The notes under the pieces: generated by a model | Seen by the model: the letters and a program-made list of their open reading frames with translations, nothing else | Database searches by the model: none | What the model was told of the DNA's origin: nothing | Part shown: one piece after another, positions 55,222 to 64,000 of the stretch | Numbering within the stretch: the first letter of the stretch is position 1 | Layout of the letters: each line of letters opens with the position of its first letter | Translations under genes and position numbers: made by a program | Assembly (NCBI RefSeq): GCF_030718935.1 | Contig: NZ_CP132194.1 | Location: 868,001-932,000 of the forward strand | Source: Psychrobacter sp. M13 | GTDB taxonomy: Bacteria > Pseudomonadota > Gammaproteobacteria > Pseudomonadales > Moraxellaceae | DNA length: 64,000 nucleotides | Direction of reading: 5' to 3'

Positions 55222-55234
55222 TTAACGGCGCTCA

Positions 55235-55310
55235 GGGTGATTAGCTCAGTTGGTAGAGCGTCTGCCTTACACGCAGAATGTCGGCGGTTCGAATCCGTCA
55301 TCACCCACCA
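55235..55310 (+). tRNA. tRNA-Val (anticodon TAC)
   Basis: The 76-nt sequence folds as a full cloverleaf: acceptor GGGTGAT with ATCACCC, D-arm GCTC/GAGC, and anticodon stem TCTGC/GCAGA around CTTACAC. T-arm GGCGG-TTCGAAT-CCGTC follows, and the 3' CCA is encoded. The anticodon TAC reads valine GUA and GUG-type codons. It is the first gene of a two-tRNA operon. Confidence 0.97.
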
Positions 55311-55371
55311 CTTATTAGCAAGTGGGTCTGATCTTCTTATAGAAGAAAGGACAAAAGCTAGTACGACCTTA

Positions 55372-55448
55372 GCAGCGGTAGTTCAGTTGGTTAGAATACC
55401 GGCCTGTCACGCCGGGGGTCGCGGGTTCGAGTCCCGTCCGCTGCGCCA
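55372..55448 (+). tRNA. tRNA-Asp (anticodon GTC)
   Basis: The 77-nt sequence has acceptor GCAGCGG with CCGCTGC, anticodon loop CTGTCAC with GTC, T-arm with GGTTCGAGTCC, and encoded GCCA at the end. It lies 61 bp after tRNA-Val and is followed by a terminator. The Val-Asp pairing is common in gammaproteobacteria. Confidence 0.97.
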
Positions 55449-55490
55449 TATTTAAAACTTAGTTAACTTTTTAAGTTTAAGCAAAGTTTC

Positions 55491-55524
55491 AACCTCAAGT
55501 ATTAGTTTACTTGAGGTTTTTTTG
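55491..55524 (+). terminator. terminator of the tRNA operon
   Basis: AACCTCAAGTA pairs with TACTTGAGGTT and is followed by seven T residues. Confidence 0.88.
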
Positions 55525-55757
55525 TGTCTGGCTTTTGATATATTTTATTCACTTCAAAAATAATATAGAGTATTTGTGTAGTAAAATAATAAGTATCAAT
55601 TGAGGTATGAAGTATGATTAAGTAATCGTCGTATTCTACAAATATGAAATGTATTAGGTATATAAAACAATAATATAGGCTTAAAATAACTATAAATAAG
55701 GCTTGCTTTGAACACTTGTTGATATCATACTTCGTTGACTATATTTATGGTGAACTT

Positions 55758-57575
55758 ATGTATACATATCTTGCTAGTGCTAATCAACCCCGTTTTACTC
55801 ATCGACTTTTACCAATTAGCATAGCTGCACTATTTATCATAATGTGCCAATCAGCTACCGCAGAGGATATTCTGCCCACTGCCATTGGCGTTAATACGAT
55901 TACCCCTGATCAATTTCAACAACAGCGCACCGAGGCCTTAAAACAACAACAGCTGACTAGACCCAACGTCAACATTGACACCACTGAATTTCAAGTTACG
56001 CCATCCTCTGCTAGTCCAGATACTGATCCTGCATCAACTCCATGCTTTGACATCAACAACATCTATCTCACTGGCGAGCTTAGCGATCAGTTCAACTTTG
56101 CTTTGCGCCCGTTTACTACAGGTTCTGAGTCGATGCTCGGTCGTTGTCTATCGGTTAACGATATCAATGGGCTGGTTACTAACGTGCAGAACCGTATCAT
56201 TGAAAAAGGTTATGTCACCACTCGCGTCTTAGTTGAGAATCAAAATCTTAAAACGGGCAACTTATTTTTAACCCTTATTCCTGGTCGTATCGATCAGATA
56301 GCGCCTATCGATATTAAGGCCAGTCGTCCTATTTATATTGACAATACGGGCAACCCTGCCAACTTTGCCCCTGCCATGCCGATGACGTCCGGTGATCTGC
56401 TAAATGTACGTGATATCGAGCAAGCCCTTGAGAACTTTAAACGTGTACCAACCGCTGATGCGGATTTCTCTATTATTCCAAGTAGCCGTATGAGTACCCC
56501 TGGCTACAGTGATATTCGAGTGAAATGGCAGCAGGATCGCCGCTTTCGTCTATCAGCGAGCGTCGATGACTCAGGGCAAGATAGTACGGGAGTTTATCAA
56601 GCTAACGTAACCTTGTCGCTGGATAATCCGACCTGGAATAATGATCTACTGTATGTGTCCTATAACCGTGATCTCGATGGTGGTAATGAGGATAGCGATG
56701 GTAGCGACGGCTATAACGTCGGTTATGTCCTACCTATAGATAATACTCTAATCACGCTAACCCATAGCGGTTATAACTATGATCAAACCATTGCCGGTAT
56801 CAATCAAGATTACGTCTATAGCGGTGAGTCCTATAACACTGATCTATTAGTCTCACAACTCGTCCATCGTGACAATCATAGTAAGACTTTCCTTAAAGCA
56901 GGCGGCTTTGCCAGACAGCAAAGCAACTTTATTGATGATACTGAGGTTGAAGTACAGCGCCGCCGTACGGCAGGCTATAGAGTCGGTGTCGGCTATGAGA
57001 CGGTTATTGGAAAGACGCAGTGGTTAGGTGACATCCTCTATCAGCGTGGCACCGGTGCTTTTAATGCGATTACTCCGCCAGAAGCCCTCTTTAATGAAGG
57101 TAGTGCGCGCGCCGGTATTATCAAGACCAACATCGATATGAGCCGTCCGCTAAGCGTCGCTGACCAAGCGCTCAATTACCGCGCGACCTTTAGGGGTCAA
57201 TATGCCACCGAAGCACTCGTACCCAATGAGCGCTTAATCATTGGCGGGCGCTACACAGTACGCGGCTTCGATGGTGATCGTAGTCTTAGCGGTGATCATG
57301 GCGCACTGCTTAGACAAGAGCTCAGCGCTTATATCGGTGATAGACCGCACGCAATTTATGTAGGCGTCGATGCAGGATACGTCAAGCTCGATAATAGTGA
57401 GCAAGATGACTTGCTACTAGGTCATCATCTGATTGGCGGTGTGGTCGGGGTCAAAGGTTATGTGACGCCACTACGCACAAGCTATGACTTATTTGCAGGA
57501 TATCCGCTCGCGCAGCCGGATAACTTTAGTGATAAAGACTGGGTAACTGGCTTTAGCTTAGGTTGGCAGTATTAA
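55758..57575 (+). CDS. TpsB outer-membrane transporter (ShlB/FhaC/HecB family)
   Basis: TpsB proteins are Omp85-type barrels that recognise and export one TpsA partner. The 605-residue protein starts at ATG 55758 with GGTGA just before it, then has a signal peptide (LLPISIAALFIIMCQSATAED). A Gln-rich helix (H1-like) is at about 45-70. Two POTRA domains at about 95-245 include CFDINNIYLTGEL, GYVTTRVLVENQNLKTG and LFLTLIPGRID. The barrel carries the conserved loop-6 motif YTVRGFDGD near 502. It ends in WQY, the aromatic terminus of a barrel strand. The tpsA gene follows 143 bp downstream. Confidence 0.95.
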   Translation: MYTYLASANQPRFTHRLLPISIAALFIIMCQSATAEDILPTAIGVNTITPDQFQQQRTEALKQQQLTRPNVNIDTTEFQVTPSSASPDTDPASTPCFDINNIYLTGELSDQFNFALRPFTTGSESMLGRCLSVNDINGLVTNVQNRIIEKGYVTTRVLVENQNLKTGNLFLTLIPGRIDQIAPIDIKASRPIYIDNTGNPANFAPAMPMTSGDLLNVRDIEQALENFKRVPTADADFSIIPSSRMSTPGYSDIRVKWQQDRRFRLSASVDDSGQDSTGVYQANVTLSLDNPTWNNDLLYVSYNRDLDGGNEDSDGSDGYNVGYVLPIDNTLITLTHSGYNYDQTIAGINQDYVYSGESYNTDLLVSQLVHRDNHSKTFLKAGGFARQQSNFIDDTEVEVQRRRTAGYRVGVGYETVIGKTQWLGDILYQRGTGAFNAITPPEALFNEGSARAGIIKTNIDMSRPLSVADQALNYRATFRGQYATEALVPNERLIIGGRYTVRGFDGDRSLSGDHGALLRQELSAYIGDRPHAIYVGVDAGYVKLDNSEQDDLLLGHHLIGGVVGVKGYVTPLRTSYDLFAGYPLAQPDNFSDKDWVTGFSLGWQY

Positions 57576-57718
57576 GCTAAAGCTCTGATAGCTTAGCTGT
57601 ACAACTCAAGCTTTAAAGTTAAGCACCATTCAAGCTCTACTATTTAAATCGCTTAGAATCTAAAAACATTTGCACGACCTAATTTGATATTAAATTATCT
57701 ACATCCAAGGACATCTTT

Positions 57719-60700
57719 ATGAACGCACAATGCTATCGAGTTATCTTTAACAAAGCCCGTGGTATGCTCATGGTGGTGTCCGAAGCTGCACGCTCACAAG
57801 GCAAAACCAGTAATGCAGGTGAGGGTGGCAGCGATATTAGTCAAGTCGCTAGTACCTCTCAGATTAGCGGTTCTAGCAATAGCGGTGGCTATCAGGGTGG
57901 CAGGTTAAATAGTCTACGCGCCCAAGTCTTGTTATCACTAGGCATTGCGACTATCGTAGCAGGCGCTAGTTTCACTGCTCATGCTGACAATACTGCTATC
58001 ATCGCCGATCGTAATGCAGCGGCGAATCAACAAGCCACGATACTTGCGACGGCAAGTGGCACGACGCAAGTCAATATCCAAAGCCCAAGTGCCGCTGGGG
58101 TCTCACGCAACGTCTTTAGTCAGTTCGATGTTGGTGCTGATGGCGCTATCTTAAATAATAGCCGCGTCAATGCGCAGACCCAGCTCGCTGGCTGGGTTGA
58201 AGGTAATCCGTATCTCGCCCGCGGTGAGGCTCGCGTCATCTTAAATGAGGTCAACTCAAGTGATCCAAGTCGTTTGACAGGTTTCACTGAGATTGCAGGG
58301 GGGAGAGCTGAGCTTATCATTGCTAACCCTGCTGGCATTACCTGCGCAGGTTGCGGCTTTATTAATGCCGCGCGCACGACGCTTACGACAGGTGAGGCAC
58401 TGATGGATCAAGGCCGCGTGACCGGCTTTGATATAAAAGAGGGTAATATTCGGGTTGATGGCGATGGCTTAGATAGCAGTACATCAGACTATACACAGAT
58501 TTTAGCGAAAACCACGGAGATTAATGCCGCGGTTTATGCCAAAAACTTAGACGTCATTACCGGTAATAATACCGTTAGCTACGAGGCTGATGGCGCAGAC
58601 TCAATCATTACGCCTAAAAGTTCTGCTAGTAGCAATCAAGCGACAGGCGTGGCGCTTGATGTGTCAGCGCTGGGTGCAATGTATGCAGGTAAAATCCGTC
58701 TGATCGGTACTGAAAAAGGTATGGGCGTCACTAATGCGGGTAGCATTATTGCCTCAAACGCTGGTGGTTTACAGCTTGATGTTAGTGGTAACTTGATTAA
58801 CATGGGCAGTCTAATTGCGAACAAAGGCAAAGTAGCTATTAATACTAGTGGCAACTCTGTAAATAACTCAGGCACGATTGCCAGCAGTCAAGATACTACT
58901 ACTCTCATTAGTAGCTCGCTTGATAATAGTGGTGTGATCAGCAGTTATGATACGGCAAGCTTGCAGCAGACAGGCGCTATTGCTAACTCAGGTGAGATCG
59001 CTGCGGGTAGCTTCGATATTGACGCCAGTAGCTTAAACAATACTGGTAAATTATTGCAAACGGGTAGTGGTCAGCTAGGTGTTACTACAAGTTCACTAAT
59101 TAACAAAGAAGGCGGCATCATTGGTCAAGACTTGTATGCTGATGCTAGTACGCCGCCTGCTACCGCCCCAACAACTAATCCGCCAACAACGGCTAATAAT
59201 GGCAGTACAGTACAAGAGAATAGTGGTACGACGAACCCTTCAGAGCCTACCCCTGTCATCCTACCCCCTGTTTCTCGTGACGGTACTATCACCGTTAGCA
59301 ACATTACTAACAGCGGCAGTATCTATAGCAATAGCAAGATTAATACCACCGCCGATAGTGTTAATAATCAAGGTAAGTCGAGTCTCGCGCTGGGTCGCTT
59401 AGATATTGCCAATAGTGGTAGCTTAATCAATACCGATAGTCGCGTGCAGCTTGAGAATATCGACTGGCAACTAGCAAGCTTTGATAATAGTAATAGTCAA
59501 ATTACCGCGACGAATAGCATTAACATTCGCACAGCCAATCAGATTAATAATACTCAAGGTACAATCGGGGCTATTGGTGACATCAGTCTAAGTGCAAAAA
59601 ATCAGATCAATAATAATCAAGGTGTTATTCAGAGTAACGCTAATGTAATCACCAACAGCGACGATTTCAACAATACTAAAGGTAGCATTAGTAGCCAAGG
59701 TAATTTAAGTATTGATAACCGTGGCAATTTAATCAATAACCAAGGTCGTTTGCAAAGCGATCAAGACCTAACTCTTAATACCAAAGGTTATAGTAATACT
59801 GATGGCACTATCATCGGTGTGCAACGCGCCGCTATTAACACTCTTGATGACATTACTATTAATAACAACAATAATAATATCCAAGCAGGCAATTTAGCGC
59901 TTACTACTCAAGGGGTCTTTACTAACACTACTAAAGTTGCTGGACAAAATGCACTAACGATCACCGCCAACCGTATTGATAACCAACAAGACGGCGAGCT
60001 GACCAGTAGTGGCACCACTCAACTCAATGCAGCCACTGATATCGATAATCGCGGATTAATCAATGGGATTAATACCTATCTAAACGCTACTGATAGCGTT
60101 AATAATTATAGTGGTGGTCGCATTTATGGTGATCAAGTAGCGATAGCGGCTAATACTTTAAACAATACGCCTGATGCGGGTACTGATAGCTCAGATCCAG
60201 CACCTGTCATTGCCGCGCGTAATCGCTTGGATATAGGGGTTACAACGTTAAATAATAATTCCAACCAAGCCCGTAGCGGAAAATTCAATGAGGACTTTAG
60301 TGGTCAAGCTCGTCTCATTAGTAATGGTGCGCTATATATCGGTGGCAGCCTAGATGCCAATCAGCAAGCGGTAGGTCGCGCGACGACCGTGAACAATAAA
60401 GGTGCTTCTATCGAGTCAGTCGGTAATATGACGATTAGCACTAATTTGCTTAACAACGTCAATGCTGACTTTAAAAAAGAGGCCTTTACTATCAGTGAGG
60501 TCAAAGATAAGAACCAGTATGCAGGCACAGAAGATGGACGTAAATATGATGAAGAGGAAGTAGAGCTACGGGATGACAGTAAGCTTGACGATGAAGATCT
60601 CTATGTTATCGCAACCGATGAGCCACTAGGCTCAAGTGGTGGCGAAAACTTTTACATCTTTAACTTCGATGAGCGCATCACTGAGGATAGAACCGTTGTC

Positions 60701-63700
60701 TCAGACCCTTCTAGAATCATCTCAGGTGGCGTGATCACCTTGCAAGGCGATCAGCTTAATAACGACAAAAGCCAGTTAGGCTTAGGAGAAGGATTTCTTG
60801 TCACAGGCGATAATATCACCAATGTTGGCGATGTCGATTTACAAGGCTTTAAGACCAAATACATCGAAAACGGTAAAGTGATCTATAGGCATGTGGAGTC
60901 CTCAGGATTTTTTGGTAGCGGTCATAAAATTGAGAAAGATAATAAAGGGGCCTACACTCAAGCGCCTGAAAAATTAGAGTCTTATCAGCTCCCTATTCTA
61001 AAGCAAGACATCGATAAAGTGGTCGTGGCTCAAAACGTCACGAATGCTGATGGCCTCACTGTTACTAGCACCCCAACCGATGAGATTCGTAGTAGTGGCA
61101 CTGCGCCAAGCTTACCTGATAGTAGTTTGTTTGGTATTAATCCTGATAGCGATGCCGATTATCTGATTGAAACTGACTCTGAATTTGCTAATTATAAAAA
61201 CTGGCTGTCATCAAGCTACATGCTAGAGCGCCTAAAGCTGGATCCCACTATCACTCAAAAGCGTCTAGGTGATGGCTACTATGAGCAGCAGTATATTCGT
61301 GATCAGATCATGATGCTCACAGGTCGCTACTACCTTGCCAACTACGCTGATCAAGATGCTCAGTATAAAGGACTAATGGATGCAGGGATCACTGCAGCCC
61401 AAACCCTTAACTTACGCCCAGGTATTGCCCTAAGTGCCGCGCAGGTCGCTAACCTCACCACTGATATGGTATGGCTCGTAGAACAAAGTATCACCCTAGC
61501 AGATGGTAGTACGCAGTCTGTGCTCGTCCCTAAAGTCTATACCCGCCAAGCGGCTGGTCAGATTGACGGTACTGGCAACTTAATTGCTGCTAACAATATC
61601 GACGTCAATCTAACAGGCGATCTTACCAGCCAAAGCAACATCATCGGTCATCAAAGCATCACCATTAGTGCCAATAACATCACTAATGCCAATGGCGGTG
61701 TCATCAAAGGCAGCTTTGTTCAAATCAGCACCACAAACGACCTAAACAATCTAAGCGGCACTATTGCAGCGGACAGTGCTATGCAGCTCAATGTCGGCGG
61801 TGATCTAAATAATAAAAGCCTCACCTATACTAGTGATGCAGTCGATGGTGCTAGTAATGCCACCCGCACCGGCATCACCCAAGTCGCCAGCATCTATGTT
61901 GGTGATGATTTGAAAGGTCAGACAGATGCTAATGGCAACCCCTTAACTACCTTTGTCGCAAGCGTTGGCGGTAACACTACTTTCGCAGCAGGTCGTCTTG
62001 ACAACCAAGGCGGTAGCAGCGTCATCAACGCCACAGGCGATGTCACTCTTGATGCGGTCAATGTCAGCTATCAGTCCAACAGCATTCTTGATAGTAATAA
62101 CTACTATAACCAAGGCGCATCAGCCGATATTGGTAGCCAAATCACAGGTAACAACGACATCCTCTTAACCGGCAACAACATCAGTGGCACCGCGGCTCAA
62201 ATCAGTAGCACTACTGGCAATGTTGGTATCCTTGCCGATGGCAACGTCGACTTCATCGAGGGTCGTAGTACAAACAATCTTAGTACTGCCTCAAAATCAA
62301 AAGAAAGCAACTGGTATGGAAGTAAACGAATTTCAGAAAGTGTTGACTTTTATGAAGATAATGCGTTGATCACTAATATCAATGGTAACAGCGTTTCAAT
62401 CGACTCAGAGAACGGTAACGTCAATTTAATAGGCTCAAACGTAAAAGCCGTTGGCGCTGCTAAAGTCACCGCTATGAACGGCAAGGTCACCGTTCAATCA
62501 GCCGTAGATAAAGCCGCCTTGAGTGAAACCCGCAGCACCAGCAACTTCTACAAAGAAACAGGCGCACAAAAAGGCTACGAGCGCGAGACGCTTAATGAGA
62601 CGGGCATCAGTGGTGGCACTGTCTATATTAATGGCAAAAATGTCGCTATCAACGGCGCTAGTTTGCAGGCCAGAGACGGTATCCTGCAAGTAGGCGATGC
62701 CACCCTTGCCACTGATAGCCAAGGCAACTTAAGATTAGATGACAACGGCAAACCTATCATTGAATCAGGGTCTATAGACAACCTAAGCTTTGGCACTATT
62801 GAGCTTAATAGCCGTGAGTGGGATGAAAAGCAAAAGGCCTATAAAGGAATTGCCAAAGTAGGAATGCAAGTCGCAGGTGTCGTCGGTGGTGCACTAGGTA
62901 TCACCGATGGCATTACTATTAGCGAAAGCAGCGGCACGACTACCACTAGCAAAGACGAAGCCGTCAGTCGCCTAGAAGGACAAAACATACTAGTCGGTGG
63001 TAAAACCGTTCAAGCCAATGGCACCCAGTTCACCGCCACTCAAGCGGGCGGCAGCACATACGTACTAGGTAAAGATATTGACTTAGGGGTAGCAACTAGT
63101 ACTACCACTGCCACTACCACTGCCCAAAAAGAAACCATTGGTGGCGAAGGCATCAAGCTGAACAGCGACAGCTTACAGTTAGGAGCAGTCGTTCGCACCG
63201 AGACTGAAGATACCAAGACCACCACAACGGGGACGAATCAAGGCGTCGTCGTCAACAGTGACAACATCGTCGTCTTAGGTGATATGACTGATGGTAGCCT
63301 CACCACCACTGCCGCTAAGCTCAATGCCAATCAACAGACAGGTAGCTTATTGATTGGCGCTAAGACTACTGTCTTAGGAGGTATTGAAGATACTGAAACT
63401 GTCACCCAAAGCAATAAAACAGACACCACTCGCATCAGTGTTGACGTACATCACGCGGCAGTAGATACCATTAGCGCCGCTGAACAAGTCAAAGAAGCAG
63501 GCTCTGCCCTCGCCGCTGCTAAGAACAACCTTCGTGACGCCAAAGACAGAGTATCACGTGGTGAGCTAAGTCAAGATGCCATCAAAGACTATGAGATCAA
63601 CCTAGCTGCTGCCACCCTCAATCTTGCCAATGCCCAAATTAATCTCGGTAGTGTCGCCGCTGGTGCTGCTAATACTGCGGGCACCCTAGGCTTTAGTGCT

Positions 63701-64000
63701 TCAGCTAACGTTGAGAATACCCAAACTAAAACTACCGATACGCAAACCCAAGGCAAATGGCAAGGCACTGAGCTTAACGGCGCTAATGCTACCTTTGTCG
63801 GAGATGACTTTACAGGGGTTGGACTCAAAGGCAATATCGGACAGCTGAACATTGATAACCTTGGCAGTTTTACTCTCAACGCAGGTACCAACACGAGTAG
63901 TGGTAGCAGCACTAGTAAAACCAATAGCCAAACCGGCAGCATCAGCACCACAGGCAGTGCCAGCCTTGGTGTCAGTACCCAGCAGAGTCAGTCACAAGCT
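57719..64000 (+). CDS. giant TpsA exoprotein, filamentous haemagglutinin/CdiA-like, partial at right edge
   Basis: The frame is open for 2,094 codons to the window end without a stop. It begins with an extended signal peptide (ESPR: MNAQCYRVIFNKARGMLMVVSE), then a hydrophobic core ending in TAHAD near residue 91. The TPS secretion domain (about 95-340) has NPAGITCAGCGFINAARTT with N203. Beta-helix repeats rich in NN, GxL and SGN follow. Near 1160-1210 lies a block (YMLERLKLDPT, QKRLGDGYYEQQ) shared with FhaB/CdiA proteins, then FHA2-type repeats. The C-terminus, which would show a toxin or adhesin, is outside the window. AAGGA precedes the ATG. Confidence 0.93.
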   Translation, partial: MNAQCYRVIFNKARGMLMVVSEAARSQGKTSNAGEGGSDISQVASTSQISGSSNSGGYQGGRLNSLRAQVLLSLGIATIVAGASFTAHADNTAIIADRNAAANQQATILATASGTTQVNIQSPSAAGVSRNVFSQFDVGADGAILNNSRVNAQTQLAGWVEGNPYLARGEARVILNEVNSSDPSRLTGFTEIAGGRAELIIANPAGITCAGCGFINAARTTLTTGEALMDQGRVTGFDIKEGNIRVDGDGLDSSTSDYTQILAKTTEINAAVYAKNLDVITGNNTVSYEADGADSIITPKSSASSNQATGVALDVSALGAMYAGKIRLIGTEKGMGVTNAGSIIASNAGGLQLDVSGNLINMGSLIANKGKVAINTSGNSVNNSGTIASSQDTTTLISSSLDNSGVISSYDTASLQQTGAIANSGEIAAGSFDIDASSLNNTGKLLQTGSGQLGVTTSSLINKEGGIIGQDLYADASTPPATAPTTNPPTTANNGSTVQENSGTTNPSEPTPVILPPVSRDGTITVSNITNSGSIYSNSKINTTADSVNNQGKSSLALGRLDIANSGSLINTDSRVQLENIDWQLASFDNSNSQITATNSINIRTANQINNTQGTIGAIGDISLSAKNQINNNQGVIQSNANVITNSDDFNNTKGSISSQGNLSIDNRGNLINNQGRLQSDQDLTLNTKGYSNTDGTIIGVQRAAINTLDDITINNNNNNIQAGNLALTTQGVFTNTTKVAGQNALTITANRIDNQQDGELTSSGTTQLNAATDIDNRGLINGINTYLNATDSVNNYSGGRIYGDQVAIAANTLNNTPDAGTDSSDPAPVIAARNRLDIGVTTLNNNSNQARSGKFNEDFSGQARLISNGALYIGGSLDANQQAVGRATTVNNKGASIESVGNMTISTNLLNNVNADFKKEAFTISEVKDKNQYAGTEDGRKYDEEEVELRDDSKLDDEDLYVIATDEPLGSSGGENFYIFNFDERITEDRTVVSDPSRIISGGVITLQGDQLNNDKSQLGLGEGFLVTGDNITNVGDVDLQGFKTKYIENGKVIYRHVESSGFFGSGHKIEKDNKGAYTQAPEKLESYQLPILKQDIDKVVVAQNVTNADGLTVTSTPTDEIRSSGTAPSLPDSSLFGINPDSDADYLIETDSEFANYKNWLSSSYMLERLKLDPTITQKRLGDGYYEQQYIRDQIMMLTGRYYLANYADQDAQYKGLMDAGITAAQTLNLRPGIALSAAQVANLTTDMVWLVEQSITLADGSTQSVLVPKVYTRQAAGQIDGTGNLIAANNIDVNLTGDLTSQSNIIGHQSITISANNITNANGGVIKGSFVQISTTNDLNNLSGTIAADSAMQLNVGGDLNNKSLTYTSDAVDGASNATRTGITQVASIYVGDDLKGQTDANGNPLTTFVASVGGNTTFAAGRLDNQGGSSVINATGDVTLDAVNVSYQSNSILDSNNYYNQGASADIGSQITGNNDILLTGNNISGTAAQISSTTGNVGILADGNVDFIEGRSTNNLSTASKSKESNWYGSKRISESVDFYEDNALITNINGNSVSIDSENGNVNLIGSNVKAVGAAKVTAMNGKVTVQSAVDKAALSETRSTSNFYKETGAQKGYERETLNETGISGGTVYINGKNVAINGASLQARDGILQVGDATLATDSQGNLRLDDNGKPIIESGSIDNLSFGTIELNSREWDEKQKAYKGIAKVGMQVAGVVGGALGITDGITISESSGTTTTSKDEAVSRLEGQNILVGGKTVQANGTQFTATQAGGSTYVLGKDIDLGVATSTTTATTTAQKETIGGEGIKLNSDSLQLGAVVRTETEDTKTTTTGTNQGVVVNSDNIVVLGDMTDGSLTTTAAKLNANQQTGSLLIGAKTTVLGGIEDTETVTQSNKTDTTRISVDVHHAAVDTISAAEQVKEAGSALAAAKNNLRDAKDRVSRGELSQDAIKDYEINLAAATLNLANAQINLGSVAAGAANTAGTLGFSASANVENTQTKTTDTQTQGKWQGTELNGANATFVGDDFTGVGLKGNIGQLNIDNLGSFTLNAGTNTSSGSSTSKTNSQTGSISTTGSASLGVSTQQSQSQA

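Noticed and set aside
55207-55455. 82-codon plus-strand open frame
   Set aside because: It spans both tRNA genes, which fully account for the sequence.
58636-63951. Minus-strand and alternate-frame open frames inside the TpsA gene
   Set aside because: The plus-strand frame from 57719 is continuous and has clear haemagglutinin features; the others are by-products of its repetitive composition.
1-64000. CRISPR arrays, insertion sequences, prophage or integron
   Set aside because: No regularly spaced direct repeats, transposase, integrase or phage structural genes were found in reading the coding content.

Overview
This 64 kb window looks like an ordinary chromosomal stretch from a Moraxellaceae gammaproteobacterium, most likely Psychrobacter. 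That assignment is an inference from protein similarity by eye, moderate-to-low GC, type IV pilus regulators PilS/PilR, a polyphosphate:AMP phosphotransferase, and a 6S RNA whose conserved segments can be read directly. I see no prophage, insertion sequence, integron or CRISPR array. The only clearly accessory locus is the two-partner secretion system at the right edge.

Layout. 1-4.6 kb: leftward genes for a partial protein that may be a lipid A acyltransferase, ribosomal proteins S9 and L13 (own promoter and leader hairpin), RsmD, and PBP2 (mrdA). 5-12.4 kb: a DUF445 membrane protein, the late cytochrome c maturation operon ccmFGHI, and adk. 12.5-17.9 kb: secB, grxC, a rhodanese protein, rsgA, orn, lpxH, and a cyclophilin with two plausible starts. 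18-25 kb: glnS, a PLD-like protein with a winged-helix-like tail, a 1-Cys peroxiredoxin, a GST-fold protein, a META/DUF4377 lipoprotein, ruvC and fxsA. 25.1-25.4 kb: a 6S RNA gene on the minus strand. 25.8-35 kb: gpmI, an S41 protease, pilR, pilS, a GacA-type regulator and pbpG. 35-41.6 kb: thiE, a short DksA-like protein, pgk, an Ala-rich lipoprotein, fba, ruvA and ruvB. 41.9-47.3 kb: the ubiquinone cluster ubiE-ubiJ-ubiB and two tandem paralogues of a FFLEELY-like family. 47.7-54.8 kb: polyP:AMP phosphotransferase, a PiT phosphate permease, an HTH-AlaA fusion, msrB and a glutathione peroxidase. 54.9-55.5 kb: a tRNA-Val/tRNA-Asp operon with a repetitive structured leader. 55.8-64 kb: a TpsB transporter and the first 2,094 codons of a giant TpsA/CdiA-like exoprotein that runs off the window.

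Functional links. Glycolysis genes (gpmI, pgk, fba), envelope growth (mrdA, pbpG, lpxH), redox repair (grxC, peroxiredoxin, msrB, gpx), recombination (ruvC apart from ruvA and ruvB), phosphate/polyphosphate handling (PAP next to PiT) and ubiquinone synthesis are the main themes.

No whole undescribed multi-gene system is evident. The best second-look items are: a roughly 68-bp imperfect palindrome whose three copies all lie between convergent genes; two genes (ppiB and alaA) that appear built to yield a long and a short product from internal ribosome binding sites; the duplicated FFLEELY-like pair beside ubiEJB; the tandem hairpin leader ahead of the tRNAs; and the TpsA protein whose toxin or adhesin end is not in view.
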